Shown here: positions 55,276 to 63,917 of the stretch, in pieces
How positions within the stretch are numbered: the first letter of the stretch is position 1
Layout: the number at the start of each line of letters is the position of its first letter
Assembly: GCF_019710635.1 (NCBI RefSeq)
Contig: NZ_JAIFZS010000038.1
Location: forward strand, 1-64,000
Direction: 5' to 3'
DNA: 64,000 nt
DNA from: Mycolicibacterium xanthum
Lineage (GTDB): Bacteria > Actinomycetota > Actinomycetes > Mycobacteriales > Mycobacteriaceae
Program-made: the position numbers and the translations under genes
Notes under the pieces: model-generated
Seen by the model: only the letters and a program-made list of their open reading frames with translations
Databases searched by the model: none
What the model was told of the DNA's origin: nothing

Positions 55276-55318
55276 AAGCTATCTTCACGTTCGCCGCCCA
55301 ACGTGAAGGCACCTTCAC
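55272..55318. terminator. Two related hairpins after the tandem repeat
   Basis: CGTGAAG-CTAT-CTTCACG (55272-55289) and GTGAAGG-CA-CCTTCAC (55303-55318) are two separate perfect 7-bp hairpins that share the GTGAAG/CTTCAC arm sequence. They follow the repeat and precede the next gene by about 110 bases. They could act as tandem terminators for the fusion enzyme transcript or as protein-binding palindromes. Confidence 0.55.
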
Positions 55319-55430
55319 ACGCCAACGCCAGCGGCCCGCCGGCCTCACCCAGCGGGCCGCCGAGCCAGGCGCTCGCGTGGCCCGGCCGCCCGGGCTTGAT
55401 TTACCCGGCCACGGTGGGTTTCATCGAACG

Positions 55431-55805
55431 ATGACCCGCTCCCCCGACGACGTGGTGACCGAATTCTGCGCCAGGTGGACCACCCCGGACCCCGACGAAC
55501 TCGCCGCCTATTTCACCGAAGACGGCGTCTACCACAACATGCCGATGGACCCGGTGGTCGGCCGCGCCGCGATCAGCGCGTTCATCACCGAGTTCACCAG
55601 CATGGTCGACGGGATCGACTTCCGGGTGCACCGCCAGATCGCCACCGACTCGGTGGTCTTCAACGAGCGCACCGATGTGATGCGGTTCAAGGACGGCCGC
55701 GAGCTGGCGCTGCCGGTGGCCGGCGTCTTCGAGGTCCACGACGGCGCGATCGTCGCGTGGCGCGACTACTTCGACATGGCGACGGTCACCGCCGCGTTCG
55801 GCTGA
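55431..55805 (+). CDS. Limonene-1,2-epoxide hydrolase-family protein
   Basis: This 124-residue NTF2-fold protein has R80-x-D82 (NERTDVM) and WRDYFD with D112, matching the Arg-Asp-Asp catalytic set of limonene epoxide hydrolase and mycobacterial EphG (Rv2740). Such enzymes open epoxides of lipids or sterols. ATG at 55431 is the family-like start (MTRSPDDVVTEF); the frame upstream runs into the tandem repeat. It is convergent with the leftward gene ending at 55824. Confidence 0.88.
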   Translation: MTRSPDDVVTEFCARWTTPDPDELAAYFTEDGVYHNMPMDPVVGRAAISAFITEFTSMVDGIDFRVHRQIATDSVVFNERTDVMRFKDGRELALPVAGVFEVHDGAIVAWRDYFDMATVTAAFG

Positions 55806-55823
55806 CCCCGTTGGGACCCGGCA

Positions 55824-56759
55824 TCACGCCAGCAGCGCCACGTCGTCCAGCCGGTGGTCGGTGAGGATCTCGAACATCGCCCGCCCGCTGACCAGCTCCG
55901 AGCGGTCGAAGGCCTTTCCGGCCACCTGCATCCGGCAGCGCGCGAGCGCGGAGTTGTAGCAGTACTTCAGGCCGCCGTGGGTGTCGGTGTAGGTCAGGCC
56001 GATCACCTCGGCAGGCTCGGCGGTGATCTCGCCCTCGATCATCTGCTCGCCCACCCGCGCGCCGAAGGTCCACCGGAACGGCGCGTAGCGCCCGTGGGTC
56101 TGCAGGCTGCCGGCCACGCCGCGCACCGCGAACTCCTGCTCCTGGTGCCGCAGCACGAACAGCGTCACGCCGGGTGCCAGCAGCGGACCGATCGCGGTGC
56201 GCGCCGTGACGATCTCCAGCGTCGAATCGGGCGCATCGTCGAACCCGCACACCTGCCCGTACGCGTACGCCGCGGTGTGCCGGGTGCCCCAGTTGTGGTT
56301 GACGCTGCCCAGCCAGCCCTCGACGGCCAGACCCAACCCCGGGACCTCCAGCCGGCCGTCGAACCGGGCCAGCGGATGGCGCACCTCGGTCTTGGCGGGC
56401 GGGAACCTCGACCGGTACGCCCGGTCGGGCAGTACCCGGACCGGCGCCTGCCCGCCCGGGGTGATCGACAGGTCCCACCGCGCGGCCCCCGCCAGCTCAC
56501 CGCTGGCGCACCGGTCGTCGAGGCTGGTGCCGGCTATCCGGGCGGTCCACTCGTCGTCGGCGAAATCGGCGTCGGCGATCGGATACGACCGTTTGACCGC
56601 GCGGTTTCCCGACGGGTCGAACACCATCACCCACACGTCGGCACAGGGTGTACCGGTAGTCGGGACCAGCAATGTCTCGCGCAGCCAGATCGCACGATCG
56701 CCGTCGGGGTCGTTGGCGCGCAGGAAACGACTCTCGTAATAGGGGGCCTTCGCCGTCAT
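55824..56759 (-). CDS. Hypothetical protein with a hydroxyneurosporene-synthase/DUF2804-like fold
   Basis: This 311-residue soluble protein has [20 protein letters not shown] near the N-terminus and [26 protein letters not shown] near residues 153-178, with HNWG and [10 protein letters not shown] motifs typical of CrtC/Svf1-like lipocalin-fold proteins that act on lipids or isoprenoids. No catalytic residue is certain. ATG at 56759 (GTG at 56762 as an alternative) is just 28 bases from the start of the divergent cyclase gene. Confidence 0.65.
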   Translation of the reverse strand: MTAKAPYYESRFLRANDPDGDRAIWLRETLLVPTTGTPCADVWVMVFDPSGNRAVKRSYPIADADFADDEWTARIAGTSLDDRCASGELAGAARWDLSITPGGQAPVRVLPDRAYRSRFPPAKTEVRHPLARFDGRLEVPGLGLAVEGWLGSVNHNWGTRHTAAYAYGQVCGFDDAPDSTLEIVTARTAIGPLLAPGVTLFVLRHQEQEFAVRGVAGSLQTHGRYAPFRWTFGARVGEQMIEGEITAEPAEVIGLTYTDTHGGLKYCYNSALARCRMQVAGKAFDRSELVSGRAMFEILTDHRLDDVALLA

Positions 56760-56787
56760 CACGCCTTCAGCATCCAATACTGGACCG

Positions 56788-57579
56788 ATGACCGGAGCGC
56801 AGATCGGAGCAAGTGTGCTGGCGGCGATCGTCGTCGCCCAGGCGATCGCCCTCTGGGTGCTCGCCCGTCGGCTGACGGCGGCCCGCAACGACGCCGACGA
56901 GCTGCGGCGCCGCCTGGACACCCGCCAGCTGCTGGTCTCCGGCAGCACCAAGGCGGTCAAGACGGTGTGGCAGACCGCCAGCATCCTGCGGCGCGACGGG
57001 CTGGGCGCGGCCGTCCGGTCCTCGATCGAAGAACTCGCGGACTGGGCCGAGGTGGAACGGCCCGACCTGGCACGACTGGCCCCCGGCGGCCGGGTGGCGA
57101 TCATGTTCTCCGACATCGAGGAATCCACCGCCCTCAACGAACGCATCGGCGACCGGGCGTGGGTGCGGCTGATCGGAAAGCACGACAAGGCGGTGCGCCG
57201 CCTCGCCGACGCCCACCAGGGCTACGTGGTCAAGAGCCAGGGCGACGGATTCATGATCGCCTTCGCCAGACCCGAGCAGGCGGTGCGCTGCGGCGCGGCG
57301 ATCCAGCGCTCACTGCGCAACCAGCCCAACGGGATTCGCGTACGGATCGGCATCCACGTGGGCAAGTCGGTGCTGCGCGGCGACGATCTCTTCGGACGCA
57401 ATGTCGCGATGGCCGCGCGGGTGGCCGCTCAGGCCGCCGGTGGCGAGATCCTGGTCAGTGACGCCGTCCGCGACGCCGTGGCCGACTGCGACGACATCGT
57501 CGTCGGGCCGGGCCGTCAGGCGCAGCTGAAGGGGTTCACCGGCTCGTTCGAGCTCTACCCGGTGCGCACCGCGCGCTGA
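56788..57579 (+). CDS. Class III adenylate/guanylate cyclase
   Basis: This 263-residue cyclase has one N-terminal transmembrane helix (about 8-27), a coiled linker and a CHD domain (about 100-262). Metal-binding D109 (MFSDIEEST) and D153 ([11 protein letters not shown]) and substrate-binding K149 are present. In the transition-state position [11 protein letters not shown], Arg211 is present but the usual Asn four residues before it is Ala, so activity may be weak or altered. It should make cAMP at the membrane. Confidence 0.86.
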   Translation: MTGAQIGASVLAAIVVAQAIALWVLARRLTAARNDADELRRRLDTRQLLVSGSTKAVKTVWQTASILRRDGLGAAVRSSIEELADWAEVERPDLARLAPGGRVAIMFSDIEESTALNERIGDRAWVRLIGKHDKAVRRLADAHQGYVVKSQGDGFMIAFARPEQAVRCGAAIQRSLRNQPNGIRVRIGIHVGKSVLRGDDLFGRNVAMAARVAAQAAGGEILVSDAVRDAVADCDDIVVGPGRQAQLKGFTGSFELYPVRTAR

Positions 57580-57580
57580 C

Positions 57581-57748
57581 TCAGCGCTGCCCGGCCGCGT
57601 CGGCCTCGGCCAGCCGCTGGTGCAGGCGGGCCCGGATGTCGTCCGGAGTGTAGGCGTTGCGCCTGCGCTGGTCACGCGCGACGAGCACGCCACCGGCCAC
57701 CACGCCGGCCGCCCCCGCCAGCCCGATCCACTTCCAGACACCACGCAT
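57581..57748 (-). CDS. Small single-helix membrane protein
   Basis: This 55-residue protein has one transmembrane helix (WIGLAGAAGVVAGGVLVA, residues 7-24) and a basic cytoplasmic tail RRRNAYTPDDIRARLHQRLAEADA. Its stop is one base beyond the cyclase stop, in convergent orientation. It may be a membrane anchor or small partner. Similar short proteins follow cyclase genes in mycobacteria, but no function is known. Confidence 0.7.
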   Translation of the reverse strand: MRGVWKWIGLAGAAGVVAGGVLVARDQRRRNAYTPDDIRARLHQRLAEADAAGQR

Positions 57749-57775
57749 GCCCGCCAGTCTGCCTAAGCTGCGGGG

Positions 57776-58468
57776 GTGAAGCCAACCACGGTGTCGTTGG
57801 AACGCGCACTGGAAGAGACCCGTACCGGCGATGTCTGGCTGTTCCGCGGCCGATCGGGCCCGGACCGCGCCATCCAGTCGTTGACCAACAGCCCGGTCAA
57901 CCACGTCGGGATGACCGTCGCGATCGACGACCTTCCGCCGCTGATCTGGCACGCCGAGTTGGGCGACAAGCTGATCGATCTGTGGACCGGTACCAACCAC
58001 CGCGGGGTCCAGCTCAACGACCTGCGCCAGGCGGTCGATCGGTGGGTGCACAGCTATGACCAGCGCTGCTGGCTGCGCCAGCTGACCCCACCCGCCAATC
58101 GCGAGCAGGAGGATCGCATGCTGCGGGTCATCGCCCGGATGGACGGCACGCCGTTTCCCACGGCGGCACGCCTCACCGGCCGCTGGATGCGCGGCCGGCT
58201 CCCCACCGTCAGCGACTTCACCCGTGGAATTCCCTTCGTGCACAGAAAGGTTCGCGAGTCGGCCGAGCGGCGCAAAGTCGAACGCTCCAAGGTCGGGCTG
58301 GAGACCGCCTACTGTGCGGAGACGGTGGCCATCACCTACCAGGAGATGGGCCTGCTCGACACGGAGAAGAACTTCAACTGGTTCGATCCGGGGTCCTTCT
58401 GGAGCGGTGACTCGCTGCCACTGACCGACGGGTACCGGCTCGGCGACGAGATCGCCGTCGTCGACTGA
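57776..58468 (+). CDS. Permuted papain-like amidase (YiiX/NlpC-P60-related)
   Basis: This 230-residue protein has NHVGMTVAI with H43 near the N-terminus and C180 in ETAYCAETVA near the C-terminus. In permuted NlpC/P60 (LRAT/YaeF/YiiX) enzymes the His comes before the Cys, as here. Such proteins act as amidases, acyltransferases or thioesterases on lipids or peptides. There is no signal peptide. GTG at 57776 is chosen. It is divergent from the small membrane protein gene. Confidence 0.75.
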   Translation: MKPTTVSLERALEETRTGDVWLFRGRSGPDRAIQSLTNSPVNHVGMTVAIDDLPPLIWHAELGDKLIDLWTGTNHRGVQLNDLRQAVDRWVHSYDQRCWLRQLTPPANREQEDRMLRVIARMDGTPFPTAARLTGRWMRGRLPTVSDFTRGIPFVHRKVRESAERRKVERSKVGLETAYCAETVAITYQEMGLLDTEKNFNWFDPGSFWSGDSLPLTDGYRLGDEIAVVD

Positions 58469-58560
58469 GCGAAACGCCGACCGATATCACGCGATTGCCC
58501 CAGCTCAAGTGGTTTGCTGTGGGACAGCGCAGCCGTTCGGAAGCGTGAGGGAGTGCAGCC

Positions 58561-59130
58561 ATGCCGACTTTGACCGACAACCCACCCGCGCAGGACATCC
58601 CGCAGCGGAACCTGCTCACGTCCAAGGCGTCCGCCCTCTCGATCGTGCTCGCTTCCGTAGCCACGCTGGCCATCGTCTTCCTGATCGTCAACTCCTCCAG
58701 TGGTCCGTCCACGCAGGTGCAATCGGTTCCCGCACAACCGGATACCGTCTCGCAATGGGTGGCCGCGCCCGCCAAACCGGCCCTACCGACCGTTGCAGAG
58801 CCACCGCCCGCGCCCGTCGGCCCCGCCACCGACGTCCGTGGTTTCGTCGACTCGGAGGCCCGCTGCGATCCGGGCGAGCGGGCGGCCGCGATCGCGCGTA
58901 CGGCCCGCTCGGTGATGGTGGTGTGCGACGATTCCGGCTCGTACCGGTACCGGGGGATCCGGCTGCGCGACGGAGCCTTCCTGGAGCTCGACGATGTACG
59001 GCCCTTCGGGGCCGGATTCGAAGCCCATAACGGGGGCACCACCTACCGGCTGTCTCCGACCGAGCTGGTCGTGCTCAACGGCGAGTCGCTGCAGAGCCGT
59101 GACGCCATCCTGGAGTTCCGGGTGGGCTGA
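58561..59130 (+). CDS. Single-pass membrane protein with an exported C-terminal domain
   Basis: This 189-residue protein has a cytoplasmic N-terminus, one transmembrane helix (about 26-45), a Pro-rich spacer (about 60-90), then a globular domain with two Cys (RCDPGERAA and MVVCDDSGS) that may form a disulfide, and TTYRLSPTELVVLNG. Similar domains occur in mycobacterial exported proteins of unknown function. ATG at 58561 follows GTGAGGGAG. Confidence 0.75.
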   Translation: MPTLTDNPPAQDIPQRNLLTSKASALSIVLASVATLAIVFLIVNSSSGPSTQVQSVPAQPDTVSQWVAAPAKPALPTVAEPPPAPVGPATDVRGFVDSEARCDPGERAAAIARTARSVMVVCDDSGSYRYRGIRLRDGAFLELDDVRPFGAGFEAHNGGTTYRLSPTELVVLNGESLQSRDAILEFRVG

Positions 59131-59135
59131 GGCGC

Positions 59136-59366
59136 TCAGCCCCCTCCGCCGCATCCACCACCACATCCACCGCCGCCGGGGTTACCGAGGCCGCCATCGT
59201 GGGTGGCGCCGCCCAGATTGCCGCCCGCTCCGTAGTTCGGCGTGCCGGCCGACCATCGACCGGTGCCCGGCATCGAGCCCGCGGACAACGCGAGCCACCA
59301 GTTCTTCGGCGGCCACAGCCACCACAACCGACCCGAGCCGACCGGCTCCGCCACCTCGTCGCTCAT
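59136..59366 (-). CDS. Small Trp/Gly-rich protein with a Gly-Cys tail
   Basis: This 76-residue protein has WWLWPPKNWW near residues 15-24 and a C-terminus GGGGCGGGCGGGG. A strong GGGGAGGGG lies just before the ATG at 59366. The aromatic N-terminal part may insert in membranes, and the Gly-Cys tail resembles those of small secreted or metal-binding peptides. No family was recognised. It is convergent to the gene before it. Confidence 0.6.
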   Translation of the reverse strand: MSDEVAEPVGSGRLWWLWPPKNWWLALSAGSMPGTGRWSAGTPNYGAGGNLGGATHDGGLGNPGGGGCGGGCGGGG

Positions 59367-59463
59367 CCCCGCCCCTCCCCGATGAAAAAGCGTAGACCTG
59401 CGGCGCCCTTTCCGTCACTCCTGAATCCTCACCCACCGGGGCCCGACCGACTACGATCTCGGC

Positions 59464-60405
59464 GTGGCAGCGATCGCCGTGTACAACGACGCCGGGTTCA
59501 ATGCGCCCTCGGGAATCATCGCTGCGGCCGGCGACATCTGGTTCACCAACATCGCCGACCATCGCGTCGGACGCATCCGCAACGGTTCGGTCGAGTTCTT
59601 CGCCGACCCGTCCGGGGCAGTGAAGTTGCCCGCCAACATCTTTCCCGGCTCCGACGGGCGGGTGTGGTTCACCAGCCTGGGCTCGGACGCCCTCGGCGCC
59701 ATCGACCCCGCCGCCGCGGATCCGGCATCGACGATCACCACCTATCCCCTGCCGCCCGGCAGCCGACCGGTGGCGCTGAAATCCGGTCCCGACCATCGGC
59801 TCTGGTTCTCGCTGCGCGGCACCGATTCGATCGGATCGATCGATCCGCGGGCCCCCGGCCCGATCGACACCCTGCGGGTGTTCCAGTCACCCGACATCGC
59901 AGGCCCCGCAGCACTGTTCGTCACCACCGACGGCCTGGTGTGGTGGGTCAACTCCACGACCGACACCGTGGGCTCACTGAACCCCACCACCTCGACGGTC
60001 GTCGCGATCGGCGATCTGCCCGGCAGCCCGCGGGCCTGGACGCAGACCCCCGACGGGATGCTGTGGCTGACCATCCGGGATCCAGCAGGGATCATGTGCT
60101 TCGATCCGGCCGATCCGGCCGCGAGCATGCGGCACGCCACCGACGGACGATTGCGAGAACCCGACGGCGTGTGGGCCGGTGTGGACGGCGCGGTGTGGTT
60201 CGCCGACACCGCCGCCAACGTGATCGTGCGCTACCAACCGGGAGTGCAGGGATCCGCCGGGTTTCGGCTCATCGGCGGCCCACCCGAGGTGGACGGCCCG
60301 TTCGACATCAAGGCCGGACCGGACCCGGCGGACGGGTACCTGTGGTTCACCAACAAGGGCGGAAACTCGATCGGCCGGATTGCGGTTGCCGCGCGGCTGA
60401 ACTGA
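59464..60405 (+). CDS. Virginiamycin B lyase-like (Vgb) beta-propeller protein
   Basis: This 313-residue protein is built of repeated blades with the patterns DIWFTNIADHRVGRI, RVWFTSLGSDALGAI, RLWFSLRGTDSIGSI and YLWFTNKGGNSIGRI, the Vgb/NHL propeller signature. Vgb cleaves the depsipeptide virginiamycin B; most relatives in actinobacteria have unknown ligands. No signal peptide is apparent. Start is GTG at 59464. Confidence 0.82.
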   Translation: MAAIAVYNDAGFNAPSGIIAAAGDIWFTNIADHRVGRIRNGSVEFFADPSGAVKLPANIFPGSDGRVWFTSLGSDALGAIDPAAADPASTITTYPLPPGSRPVALKSGPDHRLWFSLRGTDSIGSIDPRAPGPIDTLRVFQSPDIAGPAALFVTTDGLVWWVNSTTDTVGSLNPTTSTVVAIGDLPGSPRAWTQTPDGMLWLTIRDPAGIMCFDPADPAASMRHATDGRLREPDGVWAGVDGAVWFADTAANVIVRYQPGVQGSAGFRLIGGPPEVDGPFDIKAGPDPADGYLWFTNKGGNSIGRIAVAARLN

Positions 60406-60471
60406 CCGCGGGCACCGAGGTGTGCCGCAATCGTGACCTGTCCGCGACCGTGGAGCGGCAGGCTCATCGTC

Positions 60472-60732
60472 ATGACGTCGGTCGCGGTGATGGTCGGGCT
60501 GGTGTCCGCGCTCTGGATCGGATTCCTGCTCGGGCGCCACACCCGGCCCGGCACGCAGACCTGGCGACAACGCACCACGCGCAGCGCCCTGGGCCGGCAG
60601 GCCGTCGTGCTCATGGTGCTGGTCGCGGCGAACACGCTGCAGCGCAGACTGCCGATGCCCGGCCGGCACCGGCCGGCGACGCCCCTCGACCGGCTACGCA
60701 GCGCCCGCCGCCGGCTGTCTGTCTATCGCTGA
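60472..60732 (+). CDS. Small membrane protein of unknown function
   Basis: This 86-residue protein has one N-terminal helix (VMVGLVSALWIGFLLG, about 6-21), a second weaker hydrophobic segment (about 43-56) and a very basic tail (RLRSARRRLSVYR). ATG at 60472 is chosen; GTG at 60433 is also open. Its last 39 bases overlap the end of the convergent nitroreductase-like frame, whose tail is suspect. Function unknown. Confidence 0.5.
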   Translation: MTSVAVMVGLVSALWIGFLLGRHTRPGTQTWRQRTTRSALGRQAVVLMVLVAANTLQRRLPMPGRHRPATPLDRLRSARRRLSVYR

Positions 60733-61443
60733 GTCCAGCTGTCGCGGGCACCGGCGGCGTGGTGGCGTGCCGTCGGAAGTCCTTGCCGTCACCCGGCGGT
60801 GCGCCGACGATCTCCGCGAATCTGTGGTTCGCCCAGGCAAAGACCTGCCGACCGGGCGGCTCGGCTGCACACACTGGGCGATTCTGACCGGGGATGTGAC
60901 GGCGAGTGCGTCCCCCTCCGGGTCGGATCGGCCCGCGTCGGTCGGGGTGAATGCCAGCAGTGGTATCGCACGCTCCCCGGCCGACGCCTCGTACCGTGGG
61001 TAGCCGGGGTTCCAGTGTTTGGCCAGCGCCCACAGCCGGTCGTAGTCCGCGCCACCGACCTCCTCGCCGACGAACCGGCCCTCGAAGCCGCCCGCGCTGA
61101 GCGTGACCGTGGGGTTGGCCCGAACGTTGTGATACCAGGCGGGGTGCCGGGTTCCGCCGTAGTTGGAGGCGATCAGGATCACCCGGTCAGCGTCGGTGAA
61201 GTAGATCAGCGGCGTGGTGCGCACGATGCCCGACTTGGCGCCGGTGTGCGTCAGCAGCAGGAACCGGGGCCAGGTGCCGATCGAGCTGACGCGGCCCCGG
61301 GTGGCGCGCATCAACACCGGATCGATGCGCGGGGAGATGTGCCGGAGATACCACTGGCCGGCCGGCGCCATCGCGACCTTGCCGATCGACCGTTTCAGAA
61401 GGCCGGCGCTGTCGGTGCTGGGATCGACTTCGGGGATGGGCAT
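60694..61443 (-). CDS. Deazaflavin (F420)-dependent nitroreductase-family protein (DDN-like)
   Basis: This 249-residue frame has a DDN/F420 split-barrel domain in its first 165 residues: LLLTHTGAKSGIVRTTPLIYF near 62-82, the motif ASNYGGTRHPAWYHNVRANP near 92-111 and a final IPLLAFTPTD. Family members usually end within a few residues of that point, but this frame runs on for about 80 residues of Arg-rich sequence. The extension probably reflects loss of the original stop or a small frameshift. ATG at 61443 has GAGGTG about nine bases upstream. It follows the serine hydrolase gene at close spacing. Confidence 0.8.
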   Translation of the reverse strand: MPIPEVDPSTDSAGLLKRSIGKVAMAPAGQWYLRHISPRIDPVLMRATRGRVSSIGTWPRFLLLTHTGAKSGIVRTTPLIYFTDADRVILIASNYGGTRHPAWYHNVRANPTVTLSAGGFEGRFVGEEVGGADYDRLWALAKHWNPGYPRYEASAGERAIPLLAFTPTDAGRSDPEGDALAVTSPVRIAQCVQPSRPVGRSLPGRTTDSRRSSAHRRVTARTSDGTPPRRRCPRQLDSAIDRQPAAGAA

Positions 61444-61451
61444 GGTGGATT

Positions 61452-62699
61452 TCACCTCGTCTGGCTCGTCAGGTGCAGTCCGGTGTAGATCTCGTCGAGT
61501 ACCGCGGGCAGCATGGCGTTCGCGGTCGTGCGGTGATCGGGTGAGAGCGTCAGATTCGTCCAGATGACCAGTGCCACATCGTTGTCCGGGTCATACCCCA
61601 TGAACGAGTTGAACCCCGGAAGCTCCCCACCGTGGTAGTACATCGCGGCGTTCGGACCGAAGCGCTGATAGGAGATGCCGTAGCCGTACTGCTGGCCGCC
61701 GACCGCATCGGGATCCTCGTCGCGCAGGCTGTCGAGCCACTGCTGCTGATGGTCCGCGTCGAACACCGCACCCGACACCAACGCCTTGATCCAGGTCGCG
61801 AGGTCGCCGGCGGTCGAGATGGCTCCCCCGGCGGCGGTGGCGTAGGAGGGGTTCTGGTGGGTGTAGTCGCGGGGTGCCAATGTCCCCGCTTCGGCGGCGG
61901 CCTGCAGGTCGGGCGGGTACGGATCGTCGACGAGGGCGTAGGAGCTTCCGCCGTACATGTAGCCGTGCGAATAGGGGGCGGGCAGCGACGCGTCGGCGGC
62001 GGCGGGCAACGAGGTCCGGTTCAGACCCACGGGGCCGAACAGCCGCGCCTGCAACTGTTCGGCCAGCGGGCGGCCGCCGACCTGCTCGGCGATCAGACCG
62101 AGCAGGACGTAGTTGGTGTTGTTGTACTCGTAGGAGGTGCCGGGCGGGAATTGCGGCGGGTGCGCGAACGCGATGTCGAGCACCTCCTGTGGCGTCCACA
62201 CCTTTCCCGGGTCGGCGTCCAGCACGGCGGCGAACGCGGGGTCCTCGGTGTAGCCGTAGAGACCGCTGCGCATCGTCAACAACTCGGCGATGGTGATGTT
62301 CTCGCCGTTGGGCACACCTGGCACATAGTCCGACACCGGGTCACTGAATCTCAGCCTGCCGTCCTGGGCGAGCAGCACGATCAGCGCAGCGGTCATCGGC
62401 TTGGTGTTCGAAGCGATCCGGAAGTGGGTGCCAGCGGCCGGCGGGCTCGCGGCGCCGAGTTCGGTGGTGCCGACCGCGGCGGTGACCTCACCCTGGGGCG
62501 TGCGCACCAGCACCAGGGCACCGGGAACCGCCAGATCCTCGGTGGCCGCCTCGACGACGGACTGGAGCACCAACGGATCGATGGAGTTCAGCACGGGATC
62601 GGGCGCGGCGTTGGTTGCCGGGACAATCGCGGTGAGGCCAAGCACCAGCTCAGCGGCCAACAAACGGGAAACCAAGCGCTGGGTACCGCGGCCCTTCAT
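61452..62699 (-). CDS. Secreted beta-lactamase-family serine hydrolase (D-Ala-D-Ala carboxypeptidase-like)
   Basis: This 415-residue exported enzyme has a signal peptide (about 1-32). Motifs of the class C/R61 fold are S97-N-T-K100, Y192-N-N194 (in SYEYNNTNY) and HGGELPG near the C-terminus in place of KTG. The family contains DD-peptidases, esterases and beta-lactamases; mycobacterial members are often esterases. ATG at 62699 is chosen; an upstream GTG at 62711 is open. It is followed by the DDN-like gene, eight bases downstream. Confidence 0.9.
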   Translation of the reverse strand: MKGRGTQRLVSRLLAAELVLGLTAIVPATNAAPDPVLNSIDPLVLQSVVEAATEDLAVPGALVLVRTPQGEVTAAVGTTELGAASPPAAGTHFRIASNTKPMTAALIVLLAQDGRLRFSDPVSDYVPGVPNGENITIAELLTMRSGLYGYTEDPAFAAVLDADPGKVWTPQEVLDIAFAHPPQFPPGTSYEYNNTNYVLLGLIAEQVGGRPLAEQLQARLFGPVGLNRTSLPAAADASLPAPYSHGYMYGGSSYALVDDPYPPDLQAAAEAGTLAPRDYTHQNPSYATAAGGAISTAGDLATWIKALVSGAVFDADHQQQWLDSLRDEDPDAVGGQQYGYGISYQRFGPNAAMYYHGGELPGFNSFMGYDPDNDVALVIWTNLTLSPDHRTTANAMLPAVLDEIYTGLHLTSQTR

Positions 62700-62798
62700 C
62701 GTCGCCACCACCCCCGATCACGTGTTGTATCGAACGGTAGGACCGGTCACGGCAGGCGATATCGATTTGGCCGGAATCGGCGCACATTTCTCGCGGCG

Positions 62799-63101
62799 TC
62801 ACGGCCGCGAACTCGCGGGCGGCTCGGGCGATGGGCGGCGGGCCTGCTCACGTAGGCGCCGTGCCTTGGCCTCGGCTCTGTTCGCCAGCAGGTAACGGCC
62901 GTTGACGACGAGTTCGACCAGCGCCATCGCGATCACGCCGATCGCCGCCCCCACGCCGGCCCCCACCAGCACCAGCTGCAATGTCGAACCGGACCCGCCC
63001 GCGCAACCGTGGACGCCGCAGCGCAGCGGCCCCAGACCCGCGGCGGCGATCGCGGCGGGGACGGCCGCGGCGTAGACGTATCTGACCATCCGGTGTGCCA
63101 T
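62799..63101 (-). CDS. Small two-helix membrane protein of unknown function
   Basis: This 100-residue protein has two hydrophobic segments (about 5-25 and 42-68), with two Cys in the loop between them (RCGVHGCAGGSG), and a basic C-terminal tail. The Cys pair could form a disulfide outside the cell. ATG at 63101 has GGGGTAGGGA upstream. Function unknown. It lies between the hydrolase and methyltransferase genes. Confidence 0.6.
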   Translation of the reverse strand: MAHRMVRYVYAAAVPAAIAAAGLGPLRCGVHGCAGGSGSTLQLVLVGAGVGAAIGVIAMALVELVVNGRYLLANRAEAKARRLREQARRPSPEPPASSRP

Positions 63102-63170
63102 CCCTACCCCCGATAGGACCGCCGAGACCCGCATTCTATCTGCGGAATCGCGTCAAACCGCGACTACCGC

Positions 63171-63917
63171 TCACACCGTGCCCCGGGCGGCCCACGCGGT
63201 GGCGGTGACGGTGAACGGTCCGTTGCCCAGGCGTTTCCGGGCCACCGCTTCGAGTCGGGCGCGGGCGTCATCACCGAGTCGCCGGACATAGTCACCGGCC
63301 GGACCGACACCGTAGGTGTAGGGCTCCCACCACTCCTCGAGGGTCGGGTGCACGACATCGACGGCAAGCGGGGTCTCTTCCACGGAGTGCAGGCCGGCCT
63401 CGTCGAACAGCCGGGACAGGTGCCCCCGGTGCGCTCCGGAAAGCAACCCTTCGTCCTCGGCATCCGGATCGATCTCGTGGACCGCATCCCAGAACGGCGC
63501 CAGGGCACCGGTCGGCCCGTCCCACACACATGCGGCGACCACACCGTCGCGCCGCGTCACTCGCGCCATCTGGCTCAGGCCGGCCACCGGATCCGCCATG
63601 AAGTGCACCACCAGTTGCGCGAGAGCCGCGTCGAATACCGCTGCGTCGTAGGGCAATTCCTCCGCCGTACCCAGGCGGGTGTCGATATCGGGGAAGCGCT
63701 CGTGGAGCGCCTCGACGAACGGCGGTGACGGATCGATCGCCGCGACCTCGGCTCCGGCCGAACGCAGATGCGCTGTCAGGGCGCCCGGTCCACAGCCGAC
63801 ATCGAGCACGCGATCACCCACGCCGACCCCGGCGAACGCCGCAAACACCGCCGCGAGGGGTCGCGCGTACCGGCCCATGAAGCGGTCGTAATCGTCTGCC
63901 GGGACCACGAAACTCAC
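63171..63917 (-). CDS. Class I SAM-dependent methyltransferase
   Basis: This 248-residue protein has motif I VLDVGCGPGALTAHL near residues 37-51, AIDPSP as motif II, and QMARVTRRDGVVAACVWD near 115-132. These match UbiE/COQ5-like methyltransferases. GTG at 63917 gives the N-terminus MSFVVPADDYDRFMGRYARPL, usual for this group in mycobacteria. Substrate unknown. Confidence 0.87.
   Translation of the reverse strand: MSFVVPADDYDRFMGRYARPLAAVFAAFAGVGVGDRVLDVGCGPGALTAHLRSAGAEVAAIDPSPPFVEALHERFPDIDTRLGTAEELPYDAAVFDAALAQLVVHFMADPVAGLSQMARVTRRDGVVAACVWDGPTGALAPFWDAVHEIDPDAEDEGLLSGAHRGHLSRLFDEAGLHSVEETPLAVDVVHPTLEEWWEPYTYGVGPAGDYVRRLGDDARARLEAVARKRLGNGPFTVTATAWAARGTV

Noticed and set aside
52811..55348. 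845-codon minus-strand frame opposite the fusion enzyme
   Set aside because: Low-complexity antisense translation, including the tandem repeat; no domain pattern.
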